Source: Pseudomonas frederiksbergensis
GTDB taxonomy: Bacteria > Pseudomonadota > Gammaproteobacteria > Pseudomonadales > Pseudomonadaceae
Direction of reading: 5' to 3'
Length of the DNA stretch: 64,000 nt
NCBI RefSeq assembly: GCF_001874645.1
Contig: NZ_CP017886.1
Coordinates: 5,012,501-5,076,500, forward strand
Below the pieces are notes generated by a model. The model was not told where the DNA came from. It worked only from the letters and a program-made list of their open reading frames with translations, and ran no database searches. Below are positions 1 through 8,818 of the stretch, in pieces. A program made the position numbers and the translations under genes. How positions within the stretch are numbered: position 1 is the stretch's first letter; each line of letters begins with the position of its first letter.

Positions 1-31
1 ACCGAAGTGGTGAGAACAGGTTGTTGTGTCT

Positions 32-436
32 TCACTGGTTGAACTCCTGAATCGGTTCGATGATGCGACGTTGCAGCAAGGGGCCTGCTTCGGTGTCACT
101 CAGAGAGATGTCATCGCCCATGTGGTACCACTGGCCGTCATGAAGTACTGAGGACACGTCGGTCACGTAGTAGCGCGGCAGTTTTTCGTCCTGGGTGACT
201 TGCTCCAGAGAGTCAAGCGGGGCTGCAGGTAGTGCAGCATTCGGCACGAGTCCTTGCGCCAAGAGGGACGTCAACGCACTACCGTCCTGGTTGAGCGTCG
301 ATCCGGTATCGGACTCCGAAGCGGCAGACGCAGCTGACGATGTCGCGTCATCCTGCAACGAGTCCTTAACCAGTCCCTGGTCATCGGTCGACGCCGATGC
401 AGCGTCCTTTTCTTTGGGGGTGTTTTTAGCTGCCAT
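32..436 (-). CDS. Phage structural-region protein, unknown function
   Basis: A 134-residue protein directly downstream of the major capsid gene (8-bp gap). The first ~45 residues are a low-complexity Ala/Ser/Asp-rich stretch. The C-terminal ~50 residues look folded (RYYVTDVSSVLHDGQWYHMGDDISL). Small proteins in this slot of Mu-like phages sit between capsid and head-completion genes, so a head-associated role is inferred from position only. The ATG at 436 is the first start. The next gene would lie beyond the left edge. Confidence 0.7.
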   Translation of the reverse strand: MAAKNTPKEKDAASASTDDQGLVKDSLQDDATSSAASAASESDTGSTLNQDGSALTSLLAQGLVPNAALPAAPLDSLEQVTQDEKLPRYYVTDVSSVLHDGQWYHMGDDISLSDTEAGPLLQRRIIEPIQEFNQ

Positions 437-444
437 GGCGCACC

Positions 445-1368
445 TCAGCCGTTGGTGTCGGAGATCAGGTAACCGGCATCCGCACCGACCACTACCGGCT
501 TATAGATGTCGGTGTTGCGCACAAAGCGCACCTTGCCGCCTGCAGTGTCGTAGGTGTCGATCTCGGGCATGCCCTTGCGACGCAGGGTGTAACCAAAGCT
601 TGGCTCTTCGTAGTCGGCGTTTGAACCGGCCATTGGCTTGGCCACGTAGGCCAGGGTCATGTTGTCGCCCCAGATGTCGGAGGTGTTGGTCGCACCGGCC
701 AGGGCTTCACCGATGAGGATGGTCTCGATGCCGAACAACGCCTTCAGGTGCTCAAGGGTGATCAACTTGCGCTCTTGCGAGCCCAGGGCGGCCTGAAGCT
801 TGGGGTGGAACTTCAGTGACTGGTACACCGAGGCGCCCATGGTCATGGTGTTGGGGCGAATGCCGATTTTGGCCCGCACGGCTTCCTTGCCGGCCTCGAC
901 CACCGCGATAGGGTCTCCACCGCCGTTGCTCCACTGACTGGAACCGGACAGCGTGACCTTGCTGCCCATAGGAAAAGTGCCAGGACTTTGCGCCAGCCTG
1001 GCGCAGGTGACCTCACGACGCAGGTCGATCACGTTCACCACACGACGTGAAGCACGGGCTTCGGCGTCGAACATGGATTCGTTCTGCTCGCGGTAATCCA
1101 CCGGATAGGCGATGTCATGCTCGCGCAGGACCACGTCCAGACCGTCCAGGTCATCCGGGGTCATGAGGTTGGACTGGGCGCGAATCGCGCGCTCGGTGTC
1201 GTAAACCTCAAACGCTTCCTTGCCGAACAGCGGGATCACCCCAGCCTCTTTGTCCATCAGCGCGATGGGGAACAGCGCCTCACCAATGTACTGGGCGTTG
1301 CGATAGCCACGCGCCAGGTTGGTGAGGACGGGATCGACGACCCGCAGTATCTTCAAACGATCAGCCAT
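445..1368 (-). CDS. Major capsid protein
   Basis: A 307-residue protein lying between the protease/scaffold gene and a small head-region gene, the standard place for the major head protein of B3/BcepMu-type phages. The sequence fits the major-capsid-E style: an N-terminal arm (ADRLKILRVVDPVLTNLARGY), a long helix region rich in Glu/Asp, and a C-terminal beta-rich part with FGYTLRRKGMPEIDTYD. It would assemble the icosahedral shell around DNA packaged by the terminase encoded at 5542-7694. ATG at 1368, with the upstream gene ending 12 bp away. Family assignment is from recognised sequence style and synteny. Confidence 0.85.
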   Translation of the reverse strand: MADRLKILRVVDPVLTNLARGYRNAQYIGEALFPIALMDKEAGVIPLFGKEAFEVYDTERAIRAQSNLMTPDDLDGLDVVLREHDIAYPVDYREQNESMFDAEARASRRVVNVIDLRREVTCARLAQSPGTFPMGSKVTLSGSSQWSNGGGDPIAVVEAGKEAVRAKIGIRPNTMTMGASVYQSLKFHPKLQAALGSQERKLITLEHLKALFGIETILIGEALAGATNTSDIWGDNMTLAYVAKPMAGSNADYEEPSFGYTLRRKGMPEIDTYDTAGGKVRFVRNTDIYKPVVVGADAGYLISDTNG

Positions 1369-1380
1369 GATGACTCCTGG

Positions 1381-2487
1381 TTACTTGACGAGCTGGCGAA
1401 CTGCCGACTCGTAGGGAATGTTTTTCTCGGCGGCCAAGGCGGTGGCACGGTTGTGCAATCCGAGGCGGTCGGGGTCGGTGTTCTTCTCGGCGAACTCCAT
1501 GTCCATCGCTGAATGACCGTCACCTTTGCGGTCTTTGCTCGCCTGTTCGGCGAAGTCGATTTGCGTCGGCAGGTCGTTGAAAATCGCCTTCAGCCCGTCG
1601 ACAACCGGCGCACGCTGGTCGCCTTCGCCAAACTCCAGTGGCGCGTCACCGGCTTCGGCGAAGTCCAGGACGGCGATCAGGGCATCAGCATGTTTGGGCA
1701 GCAAACGACCGGCGCCGACCAGGCCTTCGGCAAACGCCAGGTTGGCGGCGTGGCGGGTCTTGGCAGCGGCGTTGCGTTCGTTGGCTTGGTGTTGCTCAAC
1801 CAGGGTTGAGAGACGCTGGTTCTCCGCTTCCAGGGCGGCTTTCTCGGCCTCAGTCACAGGCTGTTCCTCGGTGGTTTTGGGTGGGGTTTGGGTGGGCTCG
1901 CTAAAGGCCGGGCGGCTGTCTTCGCGGCAGGCTTCTTCGGCCAGGTTGTCAACGTCGTAACCCGGCACCACTTGGTCAGCCGTTTCCTGGCCGAACTGGG
2001 CGATCAGCCACTCACGCAGACGGCGGAAGACATGGGCGGTGATGCTGTCGCTGAAGTCACCAAACTCAATGACGCCTTCCTCGCCATCCGCCAGCTCGAT
2101 GGGACGCAGGCCCTTCACCGCAGGTGGCTGGGCGCCGAGGAAGCCGACATGGCGCAGGTAGTACACGCCTGGCACCGGGTTGTTCGCGGCGTCGGGGTGG
2201 TAGAAAGAAGCGGAGATTTTCTTGTAGCTACCCTTGCTCACCTGCTCGGCAAAGGACACATCGACCTGTTGCGGTTCGGCCATCAGCCCCAACGGCGTGG
2301 TCGACAAGGTCTTGACCCAACCGGCTGCTGGGCCGTCGTGTTTGGGGTGGCCAATAACCAAAGGGGCTTCGTGCAAATCAGGGTTATAGGCCTGCACCGT
2401 CGCGGCCAGATTGGCCGCGCTGATGGTGTAGCTGTCACCATTCATCGCGGTGTGCGTTCCCGGCTTGAAAATGTGCAGTGGTTTCAT
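1381..2487 (-). CDS. Phage head maturation protease / scaffold (Mu gpI-like)
   Basis: A 368-residue protein immediately upstream of the capsid gene in transcription order, as in Mu where gpI/gpZ supply protease and scaffold. The N-terminal half (about residues 1-130; HIFKPGTHTAMNGDSYTISAANLAATVQAY, then LVIGHPKHDGPAAGWV) resembles phage prohead protease/Mu I-type proteins. From about residue 195 the chain becomes charged and Gln/Glu-rich (EAEKAALEAENQRLSTLVEQHQANER), a coiled coil expected of a scaffold. The catalytic residues were not identified with certainty. A 230-bp gap separates it from the gpG-like gene, and that gap carries a dyad motif shared with the lysis operon. Confidence 0.83.
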   Translation of the reverse strand: MKPLHIFKPGTHTAMNGDSYTISAANLAATVQAYNPDLHEAPLVIGHPKHDGPAAGWVKTLSTTPLGLMAEPQQVDVSFAEQVSKGSYKKISASFYHPDAANNPVPGVYYLRHVGFLGAQPPAVKGLRPIELADGEEGVIEFGDFSDSITAHVFRRLREWLIAQFGQETADQVVPGYDVDNLAEEACREDSRPAFSEPTQTPPKTTEEQPVTEAEKAALEAENQRLSTLVEQHQANERNAAAKTRHAANLAFAEGLVGAGRLLPKHADALIAVLDFAEAGDAPLEFGEGDQRAPVVDGLKAIFNDLPTQIDFAEQASKDRKGDGHSAMDMEFAEKNTDPDRLGLHNRATALAAEKNIPYESAVRQLVK

Positions 2488-2542
2488 GGGCTGTGCGCTG
2501 CTTGGAAGTGATACGCACAGACTGAACCGCTGAGCGGCCCAT

Positions 2543-2561
2543 GACTTTTAATCGGGTTTAA
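2543..2561 (-). promoter_or_regulatory. Dyad motif upstream of protease gene (candidate late control site)
   Basis: The plus strand reads GACTTTTAATCGGGTTTAA, with near-symmetric arms (CTTTTAA / TTTAAAG) around TCGGG. It sits 56 bp upstream of the protease start. An almost identical copy lies at 10110-10129, upstream of the lysis genes. Shared placement ahead of two late transcription blocks suggests a binding site for a phage activator, but no activator-site consensus is known to me for this phage. Confidence 0.4.
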
Positions 2562-2720
2562 AGAGTGTTGATGGGGGCGAACACCGCAAACGGTGTAAGT
2601 GGCACCCGCGTGGCGGGTTTGGAATACGGCGGGAGGGGTTTATAAAACGTTTACAGCGATGATCAGGGAGGCCAGAGGATGAACCGGAGCCGCTCGGCAT
2701 TCACAGGGCCTCTGAGGGCC

Positions 2721-3197
2721 TTACACGCGAGCGGCTTTTTCCAGGTGATTCAGGGCCAGCTCCAGAATGGCTTCCTCTGCTTCGGGCTGCAGCACGCCCT
2801 CGGTATCCATCGGCAGGTACTCACGCGCCGGGATATCACCCCATAGGTGTGGGAACTCTGATTGCTTGCCACCGAAGTGCATCATGGCTGCATAAGGTTT
2901 GTTGCTGCCGACCAGGGCGGAGCTGTCATCTGAGTGACTGGTGATCGAGGCGGCCAAACCGGCAGAGCTGACCTGCAGCATTTGACCTGGCCAGTTACCG
3001 TTCTTCGCACGTCGCTCGGTGGTGACATCGGACAGCTCGGCCCAGTCGGGGCGACCTTCCTCCTCAAAGTTCTCCTCGGTCTGGCTGGCCATCTCGGCAG
3101 CAATGCCGCGCATCAATGGCGTCAGGTCACCCACGGCCCACTCAATGGTGTTCAGCAGTTGCTGCAAGCGTGGGCTGTCCAGTTCAACGGTAATCAT
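2721..3197 (-). CDS. Virion morphogenesis protein (Mu gpG-like)
   Basis: A 158-residue protein matching the phage virion-morphogenesis/gpG family in size, position (next to gpF) and sequence style: MITVELDSPRLQQLLNTIEW at the start, then TEENFEEEGRPDWAELS and YAAMMHFGGKQ, features I associate with this tail-completion family. The ATG at 3197 is chosen over an open upstream extension because the extension would overlap the gpF-like gene and has an unlike composition. The family acts in head-tail joining. Confidence 0.82.
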   Translation of the reverse strand: MITVELDSPRLQQLLNTIEWAVGDLTPLMRGIAAEMASQTEENFEEEGRPDWAELSDVTTERRAKNGNWPGQMLQVSSAGLAASITSHSDDSSALVGSNKPYAAMMHFGGKQSEFPHLWGDIPAREYLPMDTEGVLQPEAEEAILELALNHLEKAARV

Positions 3198-3210
3198 TGC
3201 AACACTCCTG

Positions 3211-4041
3211 TCAGGCTGCTGAGGCCTGTTTACGTTTGAGCATGTCCGCCAGCCCGGTACCGGGCGCATGGTTAAACCCAGGATCGGTGCGGAATGTAAT
3301 TGGCTTGCCCGCCGTATCGGTGGTGTGCACCAAGGTGACCTGGGCGGTTCTAACTTCGCCGGTACGCTTGTCGACGCCGGTTTCAACCGTTTCATTGGAC
3401 ACTTGTCCCTGGCTGGAAACGATGGTCAGGCCACGGCGCTTGACCGCCGACTCGGAGAGCGCGGTCACCCGGCATCGGCAGTTGAAGCCGTTCGGTGGGT
3501 AGATCGCTGACCAGACCGGATCATCATGCCGGTACACCGTGCCGCTAAGCGCCCGATGACTGGGGCGGGTTTTGCCGTCCAGGATCGCCACGTAACGCCA
3601 GTACGGATGGGTGTCGCCGGTCTCTTCCATGCTGGCCTTGCGACCGGCCATGTAGGCGCTCTGCAGGTTGGTCTGGTAGATGGTCTTGAGCCGACGCGGG
3701 CTGCCCAGCTGGACCAGCTCGCCAACACCCTGGCTGTCGACGATCACCTGTTGACCCCACCAGCCCTGGGACTCCAGCGTCGGCTGTAGCTCCTTGATGA
3801 ATTGCTTGAGGGTTTGACCTTCCTGCAACGCTGTTTCCACCGCGCCGCGAATATCTGAAAGCAGGTCCAGGCGCATGGCCTTGGCCACCGTGAAAGACTG
3901 ATCGTGTGCCTGGTCACGCATCTCCTGCCAGTTCCAGGTGATCGCGTAGCCCTTGCTCTTGAGGTAGGTAATCGCGGCCTCAGGCTCCAGGCCGAAGATC
4001 GCTTTGAGGTCCGCAGGGTTCGAGGTTTTGGCGGTGGCCAT
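3211..4041 (-). CDS. Head morphogenesis protein (Mu gpF / SPP1 gp7-like)
   Basis: A 276-residue minor head protein. The C-terminal half carries the signature of the Mu F/SPP1 gp7 domain: TNLQSAYMAGRKASMEE, YWRYVAILDGKTRPSHRAL, and the Cys-containing YPPNGFNCRCRVTAL near residue 200. Proteins of this family bind the portal and are needed for infective heads. The start at 4041 lies 2 bp from the portal stop; the longer reading frame upstream would overlap the portal gene. Confidence 0.88.
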   Translation of the reverse strand: MATAKTSNPADLKAIFGLEPEAAITYLKSKGYAITWNWQEMRDQAHDQSFTVAKAMRLDLLSDIRGAVETALQEGQTLKQFIKELQPTLESQGWWGQQVIVDSQGVGELVQLGSPRRLKTIYQTNLQSAYMAGRKASMEETGDTHPYWRYVAILDGKTRPSHRALSGTVYRHDDPVWSAIYPPNGFNCRCRVTALSESAVKRRGLTIVSSQGQVSNETVETGVDKRTGEVRTAQVTLVHTTDTAGKPITFRTDPGFNHAPGTGLADMLKRKQASAA

Positions 4042-4042
4042 G

Positions 4043-5545
4043 TCAGTCCTCCCGATCCGCGCTGGCACTCAGTCGGCCCCAGGTGTTGGCGATGAACAGC
4101 AGGTTCGTCAGCTTGCTCTCCAGCTCCTGCGCATCCATTGACGGGAAGGCTTCGGCCAGCAGGCCGAGCGCCTCAGTATCGGAGCGGGCCTGCAGCAGTG
4201 CATCGATCAGCGGAGCCACGACCTGTTCGCTTTGTTCCTGGAGCAGCTCGGCGGGCAGGTTCTCAATGGCTTGGTCCAGGGCCAACTGATCCAGGATAGG
4301 TTTTAGGGTGGGCTCGGCAAACTCCGCTGTGGGTGCCGGTCCAGATGAAGGCGTATCGACCAGGTCGCCTTCCTTGAGGTTGTAGACACGGGTCCAGTAT
4401 TGGGGGGTGAACTGCACACCGGAGTCCGTCAACGACTTGTCACGCTCGGCCAGAGCCTTGTTGATTTCTTCCTGTTCCCACAGGTCATACACCGGGGCGG
4501 CAACGTGTTCACCGAAGTTCAAGTCGACGATCAGGCGGATGATTGCGTTCAGCGTCGCCATGACGATGCCCTTGTCACCGTCCCGAATGTCCTTGGTTAC
4601 TTCCAGCCCAGCGGTCGCACTGGCCTTGTTGCTGTTGGCTTCGGTGGTTTGGTTCTGCCCCAGCAGGCCGACGTTGATCTCGCTACGGCAATACACCAAC
4701 AGTTCGCGATAGACCTCGGCACTTCCGGTCTTGCCCGTGGCTTCGATGATCTCGACGCTGGAGTCATTCGGAATCGCGGCGACGGCGTCCTGAACCATGG
4801 CTTCAAGGCTGTCGAGCAGCAGATCGGTTTCACCGGTACTGGCACCACGCGGGTGTTTGCCGATCACCCAGGGCGAGCCGTACTTCTCGGTGAACTGCAC
4901 CCAGAACTTCAGCCCACCCTTCATGAAGATCACCGGCCAAAAGCACATCGACAGGTCGGCAAAGCCATACGGGTTGTTATAGGTTGCGTCCTGACGGGCC
5001 ACGACAAAACGCTTCGGGCTGCACAGCTCGCCGCTCATACCCGCATCACGGGCGCGGAAACGCAACTGATTCTCCTGGTCGTAGAGGAACCACTCGGCAG
5101 GCTTGCCCAAGAGATCCATGGGAACGATGTGCATGCCCAGCGGTTGCCACATCAGTTCAATGGGCTGAAAGCCAAATAACGGCGCATCCAACATCTCGCG
5201 GATAATCCGGTCGAGATCGAGGTCGGTCAGCCAGTCACGCACAAAGCGCTCGACCCGCACCGGGGCGTTGCCGCGTTTCAGGTCACGCTCCAGAGCAAGC
5301 ACCGAGGACTTGCGGCGACGAATGTTGCCGCCGACCAGGGCGGAACTGCGCAGGTCGCGATAGACCGTAATGTCCTTTCCCTGGGCCTTGAGGATTGGGT
5401 CAGGGTTGGGCAGGTACATCCCCAGCGACTGAGCGTCGAAGCTACGTGCCCGGCTGGCAATATGGTCGGTCAGCCCCTTGTCGCGCTTGGGCTCGGCAAA
5501 GTTGACGAATTCCGTGGGTGAGACCCACACACCTTTCTTGCTCAT
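4043..5545 (-). CDS. Portal protein (DUF935, Mu gp29-like)
   Basis: A 500-residue protein of the DUF935 portal family: LRSSALVGGNIRRRKSSVLALE near residue 70, FGFQPIELMWQ, and the GRPLGQNQT-like motif seen here as GLLGQNQTTEANSNKASA around residue 290. The portal forms the dodecameric channel at one capsid vertex. Its ATG overlaps the stop of the terminase gene by 4 bp, and its stop is 2 bp from the gpF-like start, so the packaging genes are translationally coupled. Confidence 0.92.
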   Translation of the reverse strand: MSKKGVWVSPTEFVNFAEPKRDKGLTDHIASRARSFDAQSLGMYLPNPDPILKAQGKDITVYRDLRSSALVGGNIRRRKSSVLALERDLKRGNAPVRVERFVRDWLTDLDLDRIIREMLDAPLFGFQPIELMWQPLGMHIVPMDLLGKPAEWFLYDQENQLRFRARDAGMSGELCSPKRFVVARQDATYNNPYGFADLSMCFWPVIFMKGGLKFWVQFTEKYGSPWVIGKHPRGASTGETDLLLDSLEAMVQDAVAAIPNDSSVEIIEATGKTGSAEVYRELLVYCRSEINVGLLGQNQTTEANSNKASATAGLEVTKDIRDGDKGIVMATLNAIIRLIVDLNFGEHVAAPVYDLWEQEEINKALAERDKSLTDSGVQFTPQYWTRVYNLKEGDLVDTPSSGPAPTAEFAEPTLKPILDQLALDQAIENLPAELLQEQSEQVVAPLIDALLQARSDTEALGLLAEAFPSMDAQELESKLTNLLFIANTWGRLSASADRED

Positions 5546-7146
5546 GCATACCCCTGAGTCATGCGGGTGCCCTGACGCGGGCGACGGGATTTAACAGAGA
5601 CCGGACCTGAAACCATTTCCAGGGTCGCGAAGTTGGCCAGCATGCCGGCCCCCGCGAAGTCACCGTGGCGGTGCAGGTCCGGGTCTTTAAGATCTTGCGA
5701 GCGGGCTTTCATGACCATTGGGATGCCGTCCACCGTTTCGATGGAGCGCACGTCCTGTTGCAGCGAGTCGTCCTTGGGCAGCGTGATCGTGCCGTCCTCA
5801 AAGAGCTGAATAAACTTGGGCATCCAAGCGCCGTACCAGGCACGACTGAGTTTCACCTGCTGGATGCGGTCATGACCAAACTCGTCGGCGGTGTCTTCGG
5901 CCAGGGTCTCGCCGTTGCCGGTGGCATCCAGTGCGGCACCGACAAACCGTGGCAGGCCGCGCAAGATGTAGAACAGGATCTGCTGCTGTTGGCGGGTCGG
6001 CACCTTGTGCATTTCCATCACGAACGGCACATCACGGTGCCGCGCTTGGTCGACCGACATCGGGCAGATGATCGAAAAATCCCGGTGACGGGCATAGTCC
6101 ATGCCCAGGTAGTGACGATACTCGGGCGTCAGTGACTGCATCAGCGGAACCAGATAACGCTCAATCCAGTCATCGACATACGCCTCACGGCGGGCCACCG
6201 ACTGCAGCGCAAAACCATCATCCAACGCCAGGCGTAGGACCGTCCGACCAGGACGCATGGCGTCCTCGATCCACACCCCTGGAATGCACACGCCGTTGCC
6301 ATCGCGGGGAACGGCATCCAGTTCCTCGCGCATCTGCGCCTTGCGCGGGCCATAGGCGTTACGGATCTTTTTGTACCAGGCTTCCTTGCCTTCCGGCGTT
6401 GGCTGCTCCCCGGTCATTAAGCACTTGCGTTCATACAGACCGTTGGCCACGGCATCATCGAAGGTGGCCCGATAGACCCGCGCCGTATCGCCATAACGAC
6501 CGTCACGGATATCGTTGACCATCTGGTTAAAGGCGTTGCCCTTGCCGTTATGGGTGCTGATGATGACGATGCGACCGCCCCAGATCAGCAAGGCGGTGGC
6601 GGCATCGAGCACGGCGGACACGTCACGGTGAAACGCCGCTTCGTCGATGATGACCTTGCCTTGCAAGCCCCGCACACCAGCCGGATTACTCGACAGCGCC
6701 ACGATCTTGTAGCCCGAGGCATACCGGATGCGGTAGGCGTTGATCTGGCGGGTGGTACCGGATTCGTCCTGATCTTCGAACAGGAATTCTTCGATCTCGC
6801 TGACACCCGAGGCCTGGGCCTCGGCGATTACCCGACTGAACTTGGCGCAATAGCCAATGAACTCCAGGCCTTTTTCCTTGGTGTCGCCGATGTAGAAACA
6901 GTCCATGCCACCGGCCACGCTCTGTGACGCGGCGGTGATCACCGAGTCCAGGGCCTCGGCAAAGGTGACGCCGGTACGGCGACCTTTCTCACAGAGCTTG
7001 ATCTGCGCATCAATGCCCAGCCATTCAGACTGGTGGGCCATGAGGATGCCCGCAGCCAGCGGGTTGTAGTCCGAGGGAATCTGCCGCACGCTCGGCGGCA
7101 GTTCGTCCCATTCGACGACCCGCAGCGTACTAGGCGAGGGTTTCAT
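5542..7146 (-). CDS. Large terminase subunit (Mu gp28-like)
   Basis: A 534-residue packaging motor. The N-terminal ATPase part includes KLCEKGRRTGVTFAEA (adenine/Walker A-like region), VIIDEAAFHRD (Walker B with the catalytic Glu, near residue 168) and IISTHNG (motif III). The C-terminal nuclease part begins around GMDYARHRDFSII (RNase H-like first Asp). The protein drives DNA into the prohead through the portal. It overlaps the DUF3486 gene upstream and the portal gene downstream by 4 bp each. Confidence 0.93.
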   Translation of the reverse strand: MKPSPSTLRVVEWDELPPSVRQIPSDYNPLAAGILMAHQSEWLGIDAQIKLCEKGRRTGVTFAEALDSVITAASQSVAGGMDCFYIGDTKEKGLEFIGYCAKFSRVIAEAQASGVSEIEEFLFEDQDESGTTRQINAYRIRYASGYKIVALSSNPAGVRGLQGKVIIDEAAFHRDVSAVLDAATALLIWGGRIVIISTHNGKGNAFNQMVNDIRDGRYGDTARVYRATFDDAVANGLYERKCLMTGEQPTPEGKEAWYKKIRNAYGPRKAQMREELDAVPRDGNGVCIPGVWIEDAMRPGRTVLRLALDDGFALQSVARREAYVDDWIERYLVPLMQSLTPEYRHYLGMDYARHRDFSIICPMSVDQARHRDVPFVMEMHKVPTRQQQQILFYILRGLPRFVGAALDATGNGETLAEDTADEFGHDRIQQVKLSRAWYGAWMPKFIQLFEDGTITLPKDDSLQQDVRSIETVDGIPMVMKARSQDLKDPDLHRHGDFAGAGMLANFATLEMVSGPVSVKSRRPRQGTRMTQGYA

Positions 7147-7694
7147 TGCTTCACGCCCAGGAACTGCTTACGCCAGAACATGGCCTGTTCTTCGGTCATG
7201 CCCTTGGCCTTGACCGCGCTGTCCAGTTCGGCAGCTTGCTCCTGAAGCAACCGATCACGACCGGCCTGTTCGGCAGCCTGACGCTCCTTCATGCTCAAGG
7301 TGCGGGCCTGCATGGTGTTCTTGGCGGCACGGGCGAGATCCGCCACTTCCTTGGTGGTCACGTCATCCTTTTCATGGGCGCCCATCGCGGCCTGGTAAGC
7401 CAGGGTCGAGATTGCTTCCACCAACAAGGCACCGGTCTTGTCCGAGGCATCTTCACCAAAGGCACCGACAAAGGCTTCCGCCTGCTCGCGATGCTGTCGG
7501 GCCTTCTCGGTCAACAGATCAAAGCCCAACTTGAAGCGCCCCAACGCACTGCGACTAGGGGACTTTTCGTTGGGGAAGCGCGACTGGATATCGGCCAGCA
7601 TATCATCCAGCGTCATGCGGTCTTCGCGCAACAGCTTCTGGATGTACGCCTTGACCATCGGTGGCAAACGGTTGATGGATGACTTGCCCGCCAT
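7143..7694 (-). CDS. Small terminase-type protein (DUF3486, Mu gp27-like)
   Basis: A 183-residue protein opening with MAGKSSINRLPPMVKAYIQKLLREDRMTLDDMLADIQSRFP, the helix-turn-helix-like start characteristic of DUF3486, followed by a mostly helical, Ala/Glu-rich body. In Mu-like phages this gene precedes the large terminase and is thought to act as the DNA-recognising small subunit. It is coupled to the terminase by a 4-bp overlap. Confidence 0.9.
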   Translation of the reverse strand: MAGKSSINRLPPMVKAYIQKLLREDRMTLDDMLADIQSRFPNEKSPSRSALGRFKLGFDLLTEKARQHREQAEAFVGAFGEDASDKTGALLVEAISTLAYQAAMGAHEKDDVTTKEVADLARAAKNTMQARTLSMKERQAAEQAGRDRLLQEQAAELDSAVKAKGMTEEQAMFWRKQFLGVKQ

Positions 7695-7696
7695 GG

Positions 7697-7993
7697 TTAA
7701 GCTCCTGGCCGCTTGATACCGGGAGCACGTACGCGTCCAGCAGCAATGTCCTGACCACGTTCGGTCAGAGTGGCAACCAGCACCGGCCCCACGTCATCCA
7801 AGGTCAATGCGCCTTGCTCCAGCAGCCAGTGCAGTTCGGTCTTGACCTGGTCACGGCTCAGAGTATGGCCGTAATTGTCCAGGGCCATGGTCAGCACCGA
7901 GCTGTTGGCTCGGTAGGCCGTCATCTCGGCCAGCAGGCGCAGAATCACCAGGCGGATGTCCTGGCGCAGGTATTCAGCGTAGGGCGTCTTCAT
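7697..7993 (-). CDS. Conserved phage protein, winged-helix-like (Mu gp26 position)
   Basis: A 98-residue protein (MKTPYAEYLRQDIRLVILRLLAE) that resembles short phage proteins of the VpaChn25_0724 type: a helical N-terminus followed by a winged-helix-like pattern (DQVKTELHWLLEQGALTLDD). Its ATG overlaps the preceding gene by 4 bp and its stop is 2 bp from the DUF3486 start. The exact role in packaging or assembly is unknown. Confidence 0.8.
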   Translation of the reverse strand: MKTPYAEYLRQDIRLVILRLLAEMTAYRANSSVLTMALDNYGHTLSRDQVKTELHWLLEQGALTLDDVGPVLVATLTERGQDIAAGRVRAPGIKRPGA

Positions 7994-8295
7994 GTCTTCT
8001 CTCTCAGCAGGTAATCATTGATCCGGTCCAGCGAACGGGCCAAAGGGCCCAGCGCTTCCTTGACCCCCGACAGTTCCGCCCGCACGGCTTTCATGTCGCC
8101 CAGCAGATCGGTGACGGCGGTCTGGTCTGGAAGATGCCGGACGTGCTCTTCCAGGGCGACGATGCGGGTGCGCAGCTCCAGGAGTTCCTGGCCGCTAGCC
8201 GCTTGGCGTTTGGTCATCCAGGTGTAGATTCCGAGTACCGTCAGGATCAGCCACTGCACGGTTTGGAAGCCAAAGTTGAGTTCGTTCAGGTTCAT
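7990..8295 (-). CDS. DUF2730 protein (Mu gp25-like), membrane-anchored
   Basis: A 101-residue protein with one N-terminal transmembrane helix (FQTVQWLILTVLGIYTWM, residues 9-26) followed by an amphipathic coiled-coil region (LLELRTRIVALEEHVRHL...). This matches DUF2730 in length and layout, a family encoded next to terminase genes in Mu-like phages. The ATG at 8295 is preferred over an upstream extension that would overlap the zinc-finger gene deeply; with this start the overlap is 4 bp. Confidence 0.83.
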   Translation of the reverse strand: MNLNELNFGFQTVQWLILTVLGIYTWMTKRQAASGQELLELRTRIVALEEHVRHLPDQTAVTDLLGDMKAVRAELSGVKEALGPLARSLDRINDYLLREKT

Positions 8296-8510
8296 CGAAA
8301 ACCCCGCGTAGCCAAGTGTTCCAAGGCGTCTAAGCAATCAAGGCAATGTTCGGTACCAGGCTCGGCCTGGCGACGGTCTTCGGGAATGGCGTCACCGCAT
8401 TCCTCGCAGCGATAGGCCGAACGGCCTGAGCGCCGCTGCAGCCCACTGGTATGGGCACGCAGGATCGCCTCGTTGGTGTCGTCATCCGTAGCGTGTTCAG
8501 CTACATCCAT
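8292..8510 (-). CDS. TraR/DksA C4-type zinc-finger protein
   Basis: A 72-residue protein with the four-cysteine finger CEECGDAIPEDRR...CLDC (residues about 35-60), typical of phage-borne TraR/DksA-like proteins. Such proteins can bind in the RNA polymerase secondary channel and modulate transcription. It lies between the spanin genes and DUF2730 in one operon. Confidence 0.88.
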   Translation of the reverse strand: MDVAEHATDDDTNEAILRAHTSGLQRRSGRSAYRCEECGDAIPEDRRQAEPGTEHCLDCLDALEHLATRGFR

Positions 8511-8818
8511 AGAGCGTCAGTCCTTTTTCTGGAGATCCAGCAACCCGTTGAGCTGGGCGAGGTTGTTGCGAGCCCACAGGCCGTAGTCCTGGGCGTGGGC
8601 AAGAATGTCGGCAGGCGTGACGCCGCTTTCCAGTAGCTCGGCGTCAGTGCCGGGGGTGGGCCAGGCCGCTTGTTCAGCAACGCTGGCAGCGGTGCCCGGT
8701 CTTGGGGTGGGCACACCGAGGGCGGCGTTGTAGTCGCGCAGCCAGCCAGCAGTGAACACGCAATGAGGGATAGGCTGAGCAGCAACGCCCGGTGCCGGAC
8801 GGTATTGGGTCGTGACAT
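8501..8818 (-). CDS. Outer-membrane spanin lipoprotein (Rz1-like), nested in the Rz gene
   Basis: A 105-residue frame embedded out of phase inside the i-spanin gene. It begins with a lipoprotein signal peptide (HRALLLSLSLIACSLLAGC), with lipobox LLAGC and the lipidated Cys at residue 27. The mature part is Pro-rich (PPQDRAPLPALLNKRPGPPPALTP), as in o-spanins, which bridge the outer membrane to the i-spanin and disrupt it at lysis. Nesting of Rz1 within Rz is a classic phage layout. The last ~50 residues are unusually long for Rz1 and extend past the end of Rz. Confidence 0.75.
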   Translation of the reverse strand: MSRPNTVRHRALLLSLSLIACSLLAGCATTTPPSVCPPQDRAPLPALLNKRPGPPPALTPSYWKAASRLPTFLPTPRTTACGLATTSPSSTGCWISRKRTDALWM